From Streptomyces toyocaensis (GTDB lineage: Bacteria; Actinomycetota; Actinomycetes; Streptomycetales; Streptomycetaceae): a DNA stretch of 64,000 bases. The stretch's first letter is position 1; every line of letters begins with the position of its first letter. The position numbers and the translations under genes were made by a program. The DNA lies in the NCBI RefSeq assembly GCF_000725125.1, contig NZ_JFCB01000012.1:62001-126000 (forward strand), written 5' to 3'. This document shows positions 33,178 to 42,723 of this stretch, in pieces. The notes under the pieces were generated by a model. That model searched no databases and was not told the DNA's origin. It saw only the letters and a list, made by a program, of their open reading frames with translations.

Positions 33178-34695
33178 TCAGGACACGAGCTCCGGCTCCT
33201 TCGCCACCGTCGCCGGGGCGTCGTCCCCGGTGCCCTCCTCGTGCTGGGCGGGACGCGCGGGCAGGGCGAACATCAGCAGGAAGATGACACCCATCACCGC
33301 GGCCACCCAGCCCAGCGCGTGCTGGAAACCGTCGGTGAAGGCCGGACCCACCTCGGCCGGGGCGAGCCGCTCGTCGATCACCCCGAAGAACACCACCGAC
33401 ACCAGCCCGAGGCCGAGCGCGTTGCCCATCTGCTGCACGGTGTTGATCAGCCCGGACGCCGACCCGGCGTGCTCGCGCGGCACCTCCGACAGCACCGCGT
33501 CCGTCAGCGGGGCCACGATCAGCCCCATGCCGGCGCCCATGACCACCAGCGGCAGCGCCATCTGCCAGGAGGCGATGGACTGGCCGTACCGCCCGGCCTC
33601 CCACAGGTAGATCAGCACACCGGCCGCCATCACCAGGGCACCGGCCTGCAGCACCTTGCGCCCGTAGCGCGGAACCAGCAGCTGCACCGACATCCCGGCC
33701 GCCAGGGAGACGGCGATCGAGAACGGGACGCCGGTCAGCCCGGCCCGCAGCGCGCTCCAGCCGAGGCCGACCTGCATGTACAGCGTCCAGACCAGGAAGA
33801 ACACACCGAGACCGATGCCGAACACCGTCTGCACCGCGATGCCCGCCGCGAAGCTCTTCACCCGGAACAACGACAGTTCGATCAGCGGGGAACCGTCCCG
33901 CGCGCTCTTGGCCCGCTCGTACACCACCAGCGCGCCGAAGACCACCACCGCGCCCGCCATCGACAGGTGTCCCCAGAGCGGCCAGCCCAGCTCACGGCCG
34001 CGGGTGAGCGGGTAGAGCAGCATCAGCAGCGCCAGCGTCACCAGCGCGACGCCCACCAGGTCCAGCTTGAGGGCGCGCGGCGCCTTCGACTCCGTGATGA
34101 AACGGCTGCCGAGGACCAGGCCCGCGATGCCGACGGGGAGGTTGATCAGGAAGATCGGCCGCCACCCGAGACCGAACAGGTCCCACTCGGTCAGCAGCGC
34201 GCCGAGCAGCGGCCCGGACACCGCGCCCAGGCCGACGATCGCGCCGAACAGCCCGAACACCTTGCCGCGCTCGTGGGCCGGGAAGGTGGCGTGCACGATC
34301 GACAGCACCTGCGGCACCATCAGCGCCGCCATGGCGCCCTGGAGGATCCGGGAGGCGACCAGCATCTCCGGGTCGACGGCGAGCCCGCACAGCGCGGAGG
34401 CGAGGGTGAAGCCACCGATGCCGATGAGGAAGATCCGCTTGCGGCCGTGTATGTCGCCGAGCCGGCCGCCGGTGACGAGCCCGGCGGCGAAGGCCAGCGC
34501 GTACCCCGCGGTGATCCACTGGATCTGGCTGAAGGTGGCGCCCTCGTCGCGCTGGATCGACGGGATCGCGATGTTGACGATCGTGACGTCGACGAGGTCC
34601 ATGAAGGCCGCGGTCATCACGATCGCGAGCGCGAACCAGCGGCGGCGGTCGCCCGCGACGGGGCGTGGTGCGTGCGGGGTGTCGGTGAAGGTCAT
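33178..34695 (-). CDS. MFS drug exporter, DHA2 (EmrB/QacA) family, 14 helices
   Basis: 505-aa proton-driven multidrug exporter. D-L-V-D-V-T-I-V-N-I-A-I-P is the DHA2 helix-1 motif, then G-G-R-L-G-D-I-H-G-R-K-R motif A. G-P-L-L-G-A-L-L motif C follows. ATG at 34695 was chosen over a TTG three codons earlier. Divergent from a WYL-domain regulator across 63 bp that contains a GACCT/AGGTC palindrome. Confidence 0.92.
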   Translation of the reverse strand: MTFTDTPHAPRPVAGDRRRWFALAIVMTAAFMDLVDVTIVNIAIPSIQRDEGATFSQIQWITAGYALAFAAGLVTGGRLGDIHGRKRIFLIGIGGFTLASALCGLAVDPEMLVASRILQGAMAALMVPQVLSIVHATFPAHERGKVFGLFGAIVGLGAVSGPLLGALLTEWDLFGLGWRPIFLINLPVGIAGLVLGSRFITESKAPRALKLDLVGVALVTLALLMLLYPLTRGRELGWPLWGHLSMAGAVVVFGALVVYERAKSARDGSPLIELSLFRVKSFAAGIAVQTVFGIGLGVFFLVWTLYMQVGLGWSALRAGLTGVPFSIAVSLAAGMSVQLLVPRYGRKVLQAGALVMAAGVLIYLWEAGRYGQSIASWQMALPLVVMGAGMGLIVAPLTDAVLSEVPREHAGSASGLINTVQQMGNALGLGLVSVVFFGVIDERLAPAEVGPAFTDGFQHALGWVAAVMGVIFLLMFALPARPAQHEEGTGDDAPATVAKEPELVS

Positions 34696-34708
34696 GTACC
34701 GCAAGCTA

Positions 34709-34724
34709 TGACCTGACTAGGTCA
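34709..34724. promoter_or_regulatory. Inverted repeat between MFS and WYL genes
   Basis: TGACCT-GACT-AGGTCA, followed by a second half-site (TCAGGT) 4 bp on. Candidate operator for the WYL regulator, controlling both genes. Confidence 0.55.
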
Positions 34725-34758
34725 GATCAGGTCCTAGTTATGAGGCATCCTCGATCCC

Positions 34759-35757
34759 ATGACGACGGACACACCGGCGCGGCTCCTGACCCTTCTCTCC
34801 CTCCTCCAGACCCCCCGCGAGTGGCCCGGTGGCGAGCTGGCCGACCGCCTCGGGGTCTCCCGGCGCACGATCCGGCGGGACATCGACCGGCTGCGCGAAC
34901 TGGGCTATCCCGTCCAGGCGACCCTCGGCGCGGACGGCGGCTACCGGCTCGTCGCGGGCAAGGCGATGCCTCCCCTGGTGCTCGACGACGAGGAGGCGGT
35001 GGCCATCGCGGTCGGACTCCGGGCGGGAGCCGGGCACGCCGTGGAGGGCGTCGACGAGGCGTCCGTACGGGCGCTGGCGAAACTGGAGCAGGTGCTGCCC
35101 GGCAGGCTGCGCCACCGCGTCAGCACGCTCCAGGCCGCCACCACTCCGCTGACCAGCGGCGACGGAGCCACGATCGCCCCGGAGACGCTCACCGTCATGG
35201 CCTCCACGGTGGCCGGGCACGAGCGGCTGCGGTTCGCCTACCGGGCGGCCGACGGCACCGCGTCCCGGCGCGTGACGGAGCCGTACCGGCTGGTGTCGAC
35301 CGGGCGGCGCTGGTACCTCGTGGCGTACGACCTCGACCGCGCGGACTGGCGCACGTTCCGCGTCGACCGGGTGAGCGAGCCCTTCGCCACCGGAGCACGG
35401 TTCACACCGAGGGAACTGCCGACGGGCAGCGCGGCGGAGTACCTGCGCCGGTCCATGTACCGGGCGCGGGAGTCCTACGAGCTCGTCGTCACCTTCGCCG
35501 CCCCGGCCGAGACGGTCGCGGCCCGCATCCCGGGCTGGCTGGGCGCGCCCGAACCGCTGGACGCGGAGACCTGCCGGCTGCGGGCCACGGTGAGCGACGC
35601 CAAGGACTGGATGGCGGTGCGCCTGGCGATGCTCGGCCACGAGTTCACCGTGCACGAGCCCGCGGAACTCGTCGAGGCGGTGCGGGACATGGGTGCCCGG
35701 ATGAGCCGGGCGGCGGGCGGAGGTGCGGAGAGCCGGGCGGAGAGCAGCGAGCCGTGA
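34759..35757 (+). CDS. WYL-domain transcriptional regulator (DeoR-type HTH)
   Basis: 332-aa regulator. HTH_11 domain at residues 6-60 (L-A-D-R-L-G-V-S-R-R-T-I-R-R-D-I-D-R-L-R), WYL domain at about 140-320 with R-W-Y-L-V-A-Y-D-L-D and T-F-R-V-D-R. ATG start. Divergent from a DHA2 exporter it probably controls. Ligand unknown. Confidence 0.9.
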   Translation: MTTDTPARLLTLLSLLQTPREWPGGELADRLGVSRRTIRRDIDRLRELGYPVQATLGADGGYRLVAGKAMPPLVLDDEEAVAIAVGLRAGAGHAVEGVDEASVRALAKLEQVLPGRLRHRVSTLQAATTPLTSGDGATIAPETLTVMASTVAGHERLRFAYRAADGTASRRVTEPYRLVSTGRRWYLVAYDLDRADWRTFRVDRVSEPFATGARFTPRELPTGSAAEYLRRSMYRARESYELVVTFAAPAETVAARIPGWLGAPEPLDAETCRLRATVSDAKDWMAVRLAMLGHEFTVHEPAELVEAVRDMGARMSRAAGGGAESRAESSEP

Positions 35758-35794
35758 CGGCTCCGGGCGGAGAGCACCGCGCCGTGACGGCACG

Positions 35795-36475
35795 TCATGT
35801 CAGCTCGTCCCACGGGAAGTCCCGTAGCGCCGCCAGGTTGGCCACCGCCAGTCCGGACGGCCCCCCGGGGCCGTCCGCGGGGCCGTCGCCCGCCGCCCAG
35901 CTCTCCATGGCCGTGCGTACGGCCGCACTCGCGACGGCCGCGGCGAAGCTCAGTCGGCTGCGCTCGGCAACGTCGTCGGCGTCGTGGAGCCGGCCGGCCG
36001 GAAGCCGCTCCGCCAGCGCCTCCGTCAGCTTCCGCTCCGACGCCTGGCACGCCTCCGCCCACACCCGGCGCAGGGCGGGGTCCGCCTGCGCCAGCCGGAT
36101 CAGGGTGCGCGCCCAGTCCCAGGAGGCCACCGACACCCCGAGGCCGGGCGTCAGCGTATGGCGCACGGCGTCCTCCAGGACCTGCGGCACGGGCGCCCCG
36201 GCGGGGGCGGCGCGCACCGCCTCCACCCAGCGCTGGGCACCGGCCGCGTAGAGCGGTCCGATGGCCTCCTCCTTGCTGGCGAAGTAGCGGTAGAAGGTGC
36301 GCGGGGCGATACCGGCCGCCCGGGCGATGTCCTCGGCACGGGTGGCCCGCAAGCCCTGCCGGACGAAGAGACCGGCCGCCGCGCGGGCGATGTCCATCCG
36401 GGTCTCGGACTTGCGCCGTTCGTTCAGCGACGGCGTGGGCGGTGAAGGAGGGGAAGGAGGGGTGGTGCTGCTCAC
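35795..36475 (-). CDS. TetR-family regulator
   Basis: 226-aa regulator. After a Pro/Ser-rich leader of about 15 residues comes the HTH (A-E-D-I-A-R-A-A-G-I-A-P-R-T-F-Y-R-Y-F-A-S-K). The C-terminal domain resembles MftR/AcrR-type proteins (S-W-D-W-A-R-T-L). The GTG at 36475 was preferred; an ATG at 36502 lies inside the operator. Its operator-like TGGCA-N5-TGCCA lies 21 bp upstream. Converges on the WYL gene; target otherwise unknown. Confidence 0.87.
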   Translation of the reverse strand: MSSTTPPSPPSPPTPSLNERRKSETRMDIARAAAGLFVRQGLRATRAEDIARAAGIAPRTFYRYFASKEEAIGPLYAAGAQRWVEAVRAAPAGAPVPQVLEDAVRHTLTPGLGVSVASWDWARTLIRLAQADPALRRVWAEACQASERKLTEALAERLPAGRLHDADDVAERSRLSFAAAVASAAVRTAMESWAAGDGPADGPGGPSGLAVANLAALRDFPWDELT

Positions 36476-36496
36476 GCCCGGCAGGCTATGCCCATG

Positions 36497-36511
36497 TGGC
36501 ACAATCTGCCA
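36497..36511. promoter_or_regulatory. Candidate autoregulatory TetR operator
   Basis: TGGCA-CAATC-TGCCA, 21 bp upstream of the TetR GTG start. Confidence 0.5.
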
Positions 36512-36578
36512 TCTGGCGGGTCACCCCGGGGTTCAGGTTCGGGGTGACCCGCTGACCAGCCCCGGCGGTATGAGAAAA

Positions 36579-36618
36579 GCCGGGCCCGGCGCCCGGGGGG
36601 AGGGGCGCCGAACCCGGC
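36579..36618 (-). terminator. Probable terminator downstream of hrdD
   Basis: GCCGGG and GGCGCCC pair with GGGCGCC and CCCGGC around an 8-nt loop. It lies 240 bp past the hrdD stop, so hrdD would have a long 3' leader. Confidence 0.5.
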
Positions 36619-36858
36619 CTTGGGACGTCCCGGCGCCGGGGGGGTTGTGCGTCGGGACGTGGCTCTCGCGGGTCCGGGAATCGAGTTCCCGAGGTCCGAA
36701 CTCCCGGGCCCTGAATCTTTGTTCCCGGTGCCGGCCGGTTGAAGCGGCGGGGAACAGCCATGTTTTGCGCGGTCTTCCGCCACCCGGCGTACGCGGCCGG
36801 GGTGTTCACGCTACCGCGCGGGACGCGGTCGCCACCCCGGCGCGACGGGCGCGGGCGG

Positions 36859-37857
<999 letters not shown>

Positions 37858-37962
37858 GCGTGCTCCCTTGCGATGATGAGGTCAGCGGGTGGTCTCGCGG
37901 ACGCTCGGCACGTTCTTCAGGTCTCTTCGGACTCTGCTCGGGTGCCCGCATCCGTAGGAAAC

Positions 37963-37988
37963 AACGACTGGAATCCGGACAGAATTCC
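37963..37988 (-). promoter_or_regulatory. Sigma-R-type promoter of hrdD
   Basis: On the minus strand GGGAAT, 18 bp, then GTTG, matching the sigma-R consensus GGAAT-N18-GTT exactly. It lies about 110 bp upstream of the hrdD ATG. HrdD is a known SigR target in S. coelicolor, which supports the reading. Confidence 0.72.
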
Positions 37989-38049
37989 CAACCCGACCTC
38001 CCAATTTTCTGATCATGCAGTACCCTGTCAGGCCACGCGGGGAGGCGCG

Positions 38050-38568
38050 ATGCCGTCGGAGCACGCAGAGGTCCTGGTCAGGCCGGGCGGGGAGGACGAT
38101 CTGGCGTCCCTCACCGACCTCTACAACCACTACGTACGTGAGACGGCGATCACATTCGACACGTCGCCCTTCACCCCTGAGGAGCGCCGCCCCTGGCTGC
38201 TCTCCCACCCTGTAGACGGCCCGCACCGTCTCTTGGTTGCCACGGACGGCGGTAGGCGGCGGATCCTCGGGTACGCCACATCGAGCCCCTTCCGCCCCAA
38301 GCCCGCCTACGCGACGTCCGTCGAGACGACGGTCTACGTCGCTCCGGACTCCGGCCGGCGCGGCATCGGCACCCTGCTCTACAAGGCCCTCTTCGAGGCC
38401 CTGGCGGACGAGGGCCTGCACCGCGCCTACGCCGGCATCGCCCAGCCGAACGACGCCTCGACGCGCCTGCACGAGCGCTTCGGCTTCCGGCACGTCGGCA
38501 TCTACCGGCAGGTGGGCCGCAAGTTCGGCCGGTGGTGGGACGTGGCCTGGTACGAGAAGGAACTGTGA
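38050..38568 (+). CDS. GNAT acetyltransferase, phosphinothricin/methionine-sulfone type
   Basis: 172-aa acetyltransferase. It contains D-L-Y-N-H-Y-V-R-E-T-A-I-T-F-D near the start, S-V-E-T-T-V-Y-V, the acetyl-CoA loop R-R-G-I-G-T-L-L and L-H-E-R-F-G-F-R-H-V-G, as in Pat/Bar and YncA-type enzymes. Possible roles are resistance to phosphinothricin-like compounds or acetylation of methionine derivatives. ATG with GGGGAGG 4 nt upstream. Divergent from hrdD. Confidence 0.87.
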   Translation: MPSEHAEVLVRPGGEDDLASLTDLYNHYVRETAITFDTSPFTPEERRPWLLSHPVDGPHRLLVATDGGRRRILGYATSSPFRPKPAYATSVETTVYVAPDSGRRGIGTLLYKALFEALADEGLHRAYAGIAQPNDASTRLHERFGFRHVGIYRQVGRKFGRWWDVAWYEKEL

Positions 38569-38581
38569 CCCGCTCCCGGAC

Positions 38582-39367
38582 TCAGCCGAACTGCACCGAC
38601 CGCTTGGCCAGCCCCATCCAGAACCCGTCGATCACGGACTTCTGTTCCCCGAGCTCACCGACGGCGTCCGCGGCGCCCATGGTCACGAAGAGCGGAGCGA
38701 AGTGCTCGGTGCGCGGATGGGCGAGCAGGCCCGCCGGGGACGTGCGGGTGAAGTCCAGCAGCGCGTCCACGTCACCCGCCTGAAGCGCCTCCCGCCCCCA
38801 GGCGTCGAACTCCGTCGACCAGGCGGGAAGCCCGCCCTGCCGCAGCGCGGCCAGGTTGTGGGTGAAGAAGCCGGAGCCGATGATCAGCACGCCCTCGTCG
38901 CGCAGCGGCGCGAGCCTGCGCCCGATCTCCATCAGCCGCACCGGGTCCAGCGTCGGCATCGACACCTGGAGCACCGGGATGTCGGCCCCGGGGTACATCT
39001 CCACCAGCGGGACGTACGCCCCGTGGTCCAGGCCCCGGTCGGGGACGTCCTGCACGGGCATGCCGGGGGCGCGCAGCAGCTTGCGCACCGAGTCGGCGAG
39101 GGCCGGGGCGCCGGGGGCGCCGTAGGTGACCCGGTAGTAGTGCTCGGGGAAGCCCCAGAAGTCGTGGACGAGAGGGACCGTCTCGGTGGCGCCGAGGGCG
39201 AGGGGCGCCTCCTCCCAGTGGGCGGAGACGACGAGGATCGCCTTCGGGCGGGGCAGTTCCGCCGACCAGGCGGCCAGCTCGCCGGGCCAGACGGGGTCGT
39301 CGGCCAGGGGCGGGGCGCCGTGACTGAGGTAGAGCGCGGGCATGCGTTCCTGAGGGGTGGCGGTCAT
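38582..39367 (-). CDS. LigB-type extradiol dioxygenase (4,5-DOPA dioxygenase-like)
   Basis: 261-aa class III extradiol dioxygenase, similar to YgiD/DODA. Metal-binding His lie in L-S-H-G-A-P-P (residue about 16), S-A-H-W and L-D-H-G; further conserved His in F-F-T-H-N and E-H-F-A-P. Opens catechol rings, for instance DOPA. Divergent from the MarR gene; the palindromes between them may regulate it. Confidence 0.9.
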   Translation of the reverse strand: MTATPQERMPALYLSHGAPPLADDPVWPGELAAWSAELPRPKAILVVSAHWEEAPLALGATETVPLVHDFWGFPEHYYRVTYGAPGAPALADSVRKLLRAPGMPVQDVPDRGLDHGAYVPLVEMYPGADIPVLQVSMPTLDPVRLMEIGRRLAPLRDEGVLIIGSGFFTHNLAALRQGGLPAWSTEFDAWGREALQAGDVDALLDFTRTSPAGLLAHPRTEHFAPLFVTMGAADAVGELGEQKSVIDGFWMGLAKRSVQFG

Positions 39368-39431
39368 GACGGCGACTCCTTCCGGCGGGCTCCCCCGGCC
39401 ACCCGGGGCGGCCAGGGACGGGCAGTTTTAC

Positions 39432-39443
39432 TTGAAGACTCAA
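39432..39443. promoter_or_regulatory. MarR-type operator site 1
   Basis: TTGA-AGAC-TCAA in an AT-rich stretch between the dioxygenase and MarR genes. Confidence 0.45.
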
Positions 39444-39475
39444 CTTCCCTATCGACTGTACGCCAGTTTTGTTTA

Positions 39476-39489
39476 ACCTTCAAGAAGGT
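39476..39489. promoter_or_regulatory. MarR-type operator site 2
   Basis: ACCTTC-AA-GAAGGT, a perfect 14-bp palindrome 20 bp upstream of the MarR ATG; its core TTCAAGAA echoes the TTGAA of site 1. Confidence 0.55.
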
Positions 39490-39508
39490 CCGCCGTACAG
39501 TGGAGTAC

Positions 39509-40024
39509 ATGAAGACGGCACCCACATCCGCAGACCACGGGGAACCACGCTGGCTCACCGACGGGGAACAGCGCGTCTGGCGCGCGTACATCGACGCCAC
39601 CACACTCCTGGAAGACCACCTCGACCGTCAGCTCCAGCGTGATGCGGGAATGCCGCACGTGTACTACGGCCTGCTGGTGAAGCTCGCCGAGGCCCCGGAG
39701 AGGCGCCTGCGGATGACCGAGCTGGCGATGTCCGCGAAGATCACCCGCTCCCGCCTCTCGCACGCCGTCGCCCGGCTGGAGAAGAGCGGCTGGGTGCGCC
39801 GCGAGGACTGCCCCTCCGACAAGCGGGGCCAGTTCGCCGTCCTGACGGACGAGGGCCGGGACGTACTGCGCCGGCACGCGCCCGGCCATGTGGCCGCCGT
39901 GCGCCAGGCGGTCTTCGACCGGCTCACCCCGGAACAGCAGAAGTCCCTCGGCGAGATCATGCGGATCGTCGCCGAGGGACTACAGCCGAGCGAAGCGGGT
40001 GCGGACCTGCCCTGGCTCCGCTGA
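39509..40024 (+). CDS. MarR-family regulator
   Basis: 171-aa regulator with winged HTH: L-R-M-T-E-L-A-M-S-A-K-I-T-R-S-R-L-S-H-A-V (about residues 67-87) and the wing R-R-E-D-C-P-S-D-K-R-G. ATG with GGAG upstream. Two palindromes precede it. Convergent with a DHA2 MFS gene and divergent from the dioxygenase; catechol-type ligands are plausible but not shown. Confidence 0.9.
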   Translation: MKTAPTSADHGEPRWLTDGEQRVWRAYIDATTLLEDHLDRQLQRDAGMPHVYYGLLVKLAEAPERRLRMTELAMSAKITRSRLSHAVARLEKSGWVRREDCPSDKRGQFAVLTDEGRDVLRRHAPGHVAAVRQAVFDRLTPEQQKSLGEIMRIVAEGLQPSEAGADLPWLR

Positions 40025-40112
40025 CGAGGCGGGAGCCGGGGCAGGTCCGGGGAGCCGTACGGGGGAGGCGTCCCCTCCTCCTCCGCACGGGTGGTGAGAG
40101 GCGGCCCGCCCG

Positions 40113-41654
40113 TCAGTGGACGGCCACCGGCACGGCCGGCTCGGAACCGACGGTCTCGTCGGAGGACCCGGCGACCGCGGTGCCGCCCGGCCGGCCCGCG
40201 TTGATCAGGACCGCGGCGATGGCGGCGGCCGCCACCAGGATCCCGACGGCGAACCAGATCGCGCTGGTGTAGCCCTGCACCTGCCCCTGGAGCTGGACCA
40301 GCTGCCGCTGGGACCGGCTGGTGGCACCGCCGACGTGGTCGGCGACGTAGGACGTGGTGGCCGAGGCGGCGATCGTGTTCAGCAGGGCCGTACCGATCGC
40401 GCCGCCCACCTGCTGCGAGGTGTTGACCATCGCGGAGGCGACACCGGAGTCGCGCGGCTCCACACCGAGCGTGGCCAGCGACATGGCCGGCATGAACGCC
40501 GTACCCATGCCCAGGCCGAGCAGCAGCATCGCCGGCAGCAGCAGGGCCGCGTACGAGGAGTCGATCTCCAGCTGGGTCAGCAGCAGCATGCCGAGCGCGG
40601 CGACCACGAAGCCGGGGGCCATCAGCAGCCGTGGCGCGACCCTGGTCATCAGCCGGGTGCCGATCTGCGTGGACCCCACGATCATGCCCGTGATCATCGG
40701 GAGGAAGGCGAAGCCGGTCCTGACCGGCGAGTACCCCTGCACGATCTGCAGGTAGTAGGTGAGGAAGAGGAACAGGCCGAACATCGCGATGATCGCCAGG
40801 CCCAGCGAGAGGTAGACCCCGCCGCGGTTGCGTTCGGTGATCACGCGCAGCGGCAGCAGCGGCGCCTTGACCCTGGCCTCCACGGCCACGAAGGCGGCGA
40901 GCAGCACGGCGGAGGCGACGAACATGCCGACCGTCACGGAGTCGCTCCAGCCCTCTGACTCCGCCCGGGTGAAGCCGTAGACGAGCGCGACCAGACCCAC
41001 GGTGGAAAGGATCACGCCGGGGACGTCGAGCGGCGAGCGGTTGCGGCCGCCCTCCGGCTCACGGACGACGAAGTAGGCGCCGACCGCGGCGACGACGGCG
41101 AACGGGATGTTCACGAAGAACGTCCAGCGCCAGTCCAGGTACTCGGTGAGGAACCCGCCGAGGATCAGACCCACGGCACCGCCGCCACCGGCGATCGCAC
41201 CGTAGATGCCGAACGCCTTGGCACGCTCCTTGCCGTCGGTGAACGTCACCGCGAGCAGGGACAGCGCGGCGGGCGCGAGCAGTGCGCCGAACGCGCCCTG
41301 CAGGGCGCGGGCGCCGAACATCATGGCCTCGTTGGTGGCCGCGCCGCCGAGCGCGGAGGCCAGCGCGAAGCCCCCGAGCCCCAGGACGAAGGCCCGCTTG
41401 CGTCCCCACAGGTCGGCTATCCGGCCTCCGAACAGCAGCAGACCGCCGAAGGCCAGGGCGTACGCGGTGACGACCCACTGGCGGTTGCCGTCCGAGATGC
41501 CCAGGTCCTGCTGGGCGGAGGGCAGCGCGATGTTCACGATGGTCGCGTCCAGGACGACCATCAGCTGGGCGAGGGCGATGAAGACGAGCGCTCTCCAGCG
41601 GTTGGCGTCCGGGCCGCTCGGGGCCTTCACGGCCGTTGAACCTGTTTCAGACAT
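40113..41654 (-). CDS. MFS drug exporter, DHA2 (EmrB/QacA) family, 14 helices
   Basis: 513-aa exporter. L-M-V-V-L-D-A-T-I-V-N-I-A-L-P is the DHA2 motif D1, then G-G-R-I-A-D-L-W-G-R-K-R motif A. ATG at 41654 preferred to an in-frame GTG four codons upstream. The TetR gene on the same strand upstream and a pair of 14-bp direct repeats before the start suggest specific control. Substrate unknown. Confidence 0.92.
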   Translation of the reverse strand: MSETGSTAVKAPSGPDANRWRALVFIALAQLMVVLDATIVNIALPSAQQDLGISDGNRQWVVTAYALAFGGLLLFGGRIADLWGRKRAFVLGLGGFALASALGGAATNEAMMFGARALQGAFGALLAPAALSLLAVTFTDGKERAKAFGIYGAIAGGGGAVGLILGGFLTEYLDWRWTFFVNIPFAVVAAVGAYFVVREPEGGRNRSPLDVPGVILSTVGLVALVYGFTRAESEGWSDSVTVGMFVASAVLLAAFVAVEARVKAPLLPLRVITERNRGGVYLSLGLAIIAMFGLFLFLTYYLQIVQGYSPVRTGFAFLPMITGMIVGSTQIGTRLMTRVAPRLLMAPGFVVAALGMLLLTQLEIDSSYAALLLPAMLLLGLGMGTAFMPAMSLATLGVEPRDSGVASAMVNTSQQVGGAIGTALLNTIAASATTSYVADHVGGATSRSQRQLVQLQGQVQGYTSAIWFAVGILVAAAAIAAVLINAGRPGGTAVAGSSDETVGSEPAVPVAVH

Positions 41655-41672
41655 GGGGGTACCCACTTCGGT

Positions 41673-41706
41673 ACGTGTGACGGAAATCGGGAACGTGTGA
41701 CGGAAA
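41673..41706. repeat. Two 14-bp direct repeats 20 bp apart
   Basis: ACGTGTGACGGAAA occurs at 41673-41686 and 41693-41706, directly upstream of the MFS start. A two-turn spacing fits side-by-side binding of a regulator. Confidence 0.6.
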
Positions 41707-41803
41707 AACGGGTGTCTTCAAGGAACGACGCGTCCCCTGGACGGCCGTTCGAGGCGAAGCCCGTGCTCGGGACGGGCGGCGCGGACGCTGTGTCAGGGCT
41801 CGC

Positions 41804-42445
41804 TCAGCGGCGCAGATCCTCCACGGTCACGGCGGAACCCGGCAGGGTGGTACGGGCAGGGGCCCGCATCCCGTCCAGGAACAGCTGCAGATGGCGGTGG
41901 ACGAAGCGGTCGGCGTTGTCACAGCCGGTACCGGCCGGGGGCCGGCTCAGCTGGGCGACGCCCACCATCAGATCGCCGTACTCCACGTCGGCACGGAGCT
42001 GACCGGCCGCCTTGGCGCGGTCCATCAGCTGCGCGACGAGGCTCTCGGCTCGCCGGCGTGCGTCCTCCAGGTCGGGGTGGTGCTGGTCGAAGGTGCTGGA
42101 GACCATCGGGCACAGCGCGCTGATCCGCTCGTCGGCGGCCGCGTGCGCGAACCTCTCCAGCGCCTCGAAGGCGTCCCCGGTCTCGTTCAGCGCCTGCTCG
42201 GCCGCCCGCACCGTACGGTCCATCACGGAGCAGACGACCTCGCGCATCAGCGCGTCACGGTCGGGGAAGTTGCGGTACACCGTGGCATTGCCGACGCCCG
42301 CCCGGCGGGCGACGTCGTCGAGCGGCACCTCGCACCCGAACTCGACGAACATCTCGCGGGCGGCGGTGACGATCCGCTCCCGGTTGCGCAGGGCGTCGGC
42401 GCGGGGCCGGGTCGCCTTGCGCGTGACGGGGGTCGCGGTCTGCAC
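41804..42445 (-). CDS. TetR-family regulator
   Basis: 213-aa regulator. The HTH is D-D-V-A-R-R-A-G-V-G-N-A-T-V-Y-R-N-F-P-D-R (about 41-61). The C-terminal domain belongs to the SCO1712-like group. GTG start with GAGGAG 7 nt upstream. It is co-directional with the following DHA2 exporter, and two identical-arm operators lie 55-110 bp upstream. Confidence 0.9.
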   Translation of the reverse strand: MQTATPVTRKATRPRADALRNRERIVTAAREMFVEFGCEVPLDDVARRAGVGNATVYRNFPDRDALMREVVCSVMDRTVRAAEQALNETGDAFEALERFAHAAADERISALCPMVSSTFDQHHPDLEDARRRAESLVAQLMDRAKAAGQLRADVEYGDLMVGVAQLSRPPAGTGCDNADRFVHRHLQLFLDGMRAPARTTLPGSAVTVEDLRR

Positions 42446-42499
42446 GGTGCACTCCTCGGTGGGGCGGCTTGTCGCTGGTCCTGCGTGTCCCTTCGAATC

Positions 42500-42516
42500 C
42501 GGGGAGGGAATCCCCG
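42500..42516. promoter_or_regulatory. TetR operator copy 1 (CGGGGA-N5-TCCCCG)
   Basis: CGGGGA-GGGAA-TCCCCG, same arms and spacing as 42540-42556. Confidence 0.65.
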
Positions 42517-42539
42517 TTTCGCGCGAACACAGGTCTAAA

Positions 42540-42556
42540 CGGGGAAGTGATCCCCG
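42540..42556. promoter_or_regulatory. TetR operator copy 2 (CGGGGA-N5-TCCCCG)
   Basis: CGGGGA-AGTGA-TCCCCG. Centres of the two copies are exactly 40 bp apart (about four helical turns), so two dimers would lie on the same face. Confidence 0.65.
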
Positions 42557-42723
42557 CTTATTTCCGCCTTCCCGGAAAGTTTCCCGTGACCCACCTCACA
42601 TACGGGTCCCCCGGCGCCCCACGATCGGCCCTCCCGGCGAGCGCCCCCACACCCCGCGTCGCAGGGTGATCGGGAGGGTGCAGTCGGTGACGGGCGGCTG
42701 CCGTGTCGAGCGGAGGTCCCCGC

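Larger units (their letters stand above)
36476..36858. other. 383-bp intergenic stretch
   Basis: Holds the TetR promoter and operator on the left and a long GC-rich hairpin (36579-36618) beyond hrdD. No coding features recognised. Confidence 0.6.
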
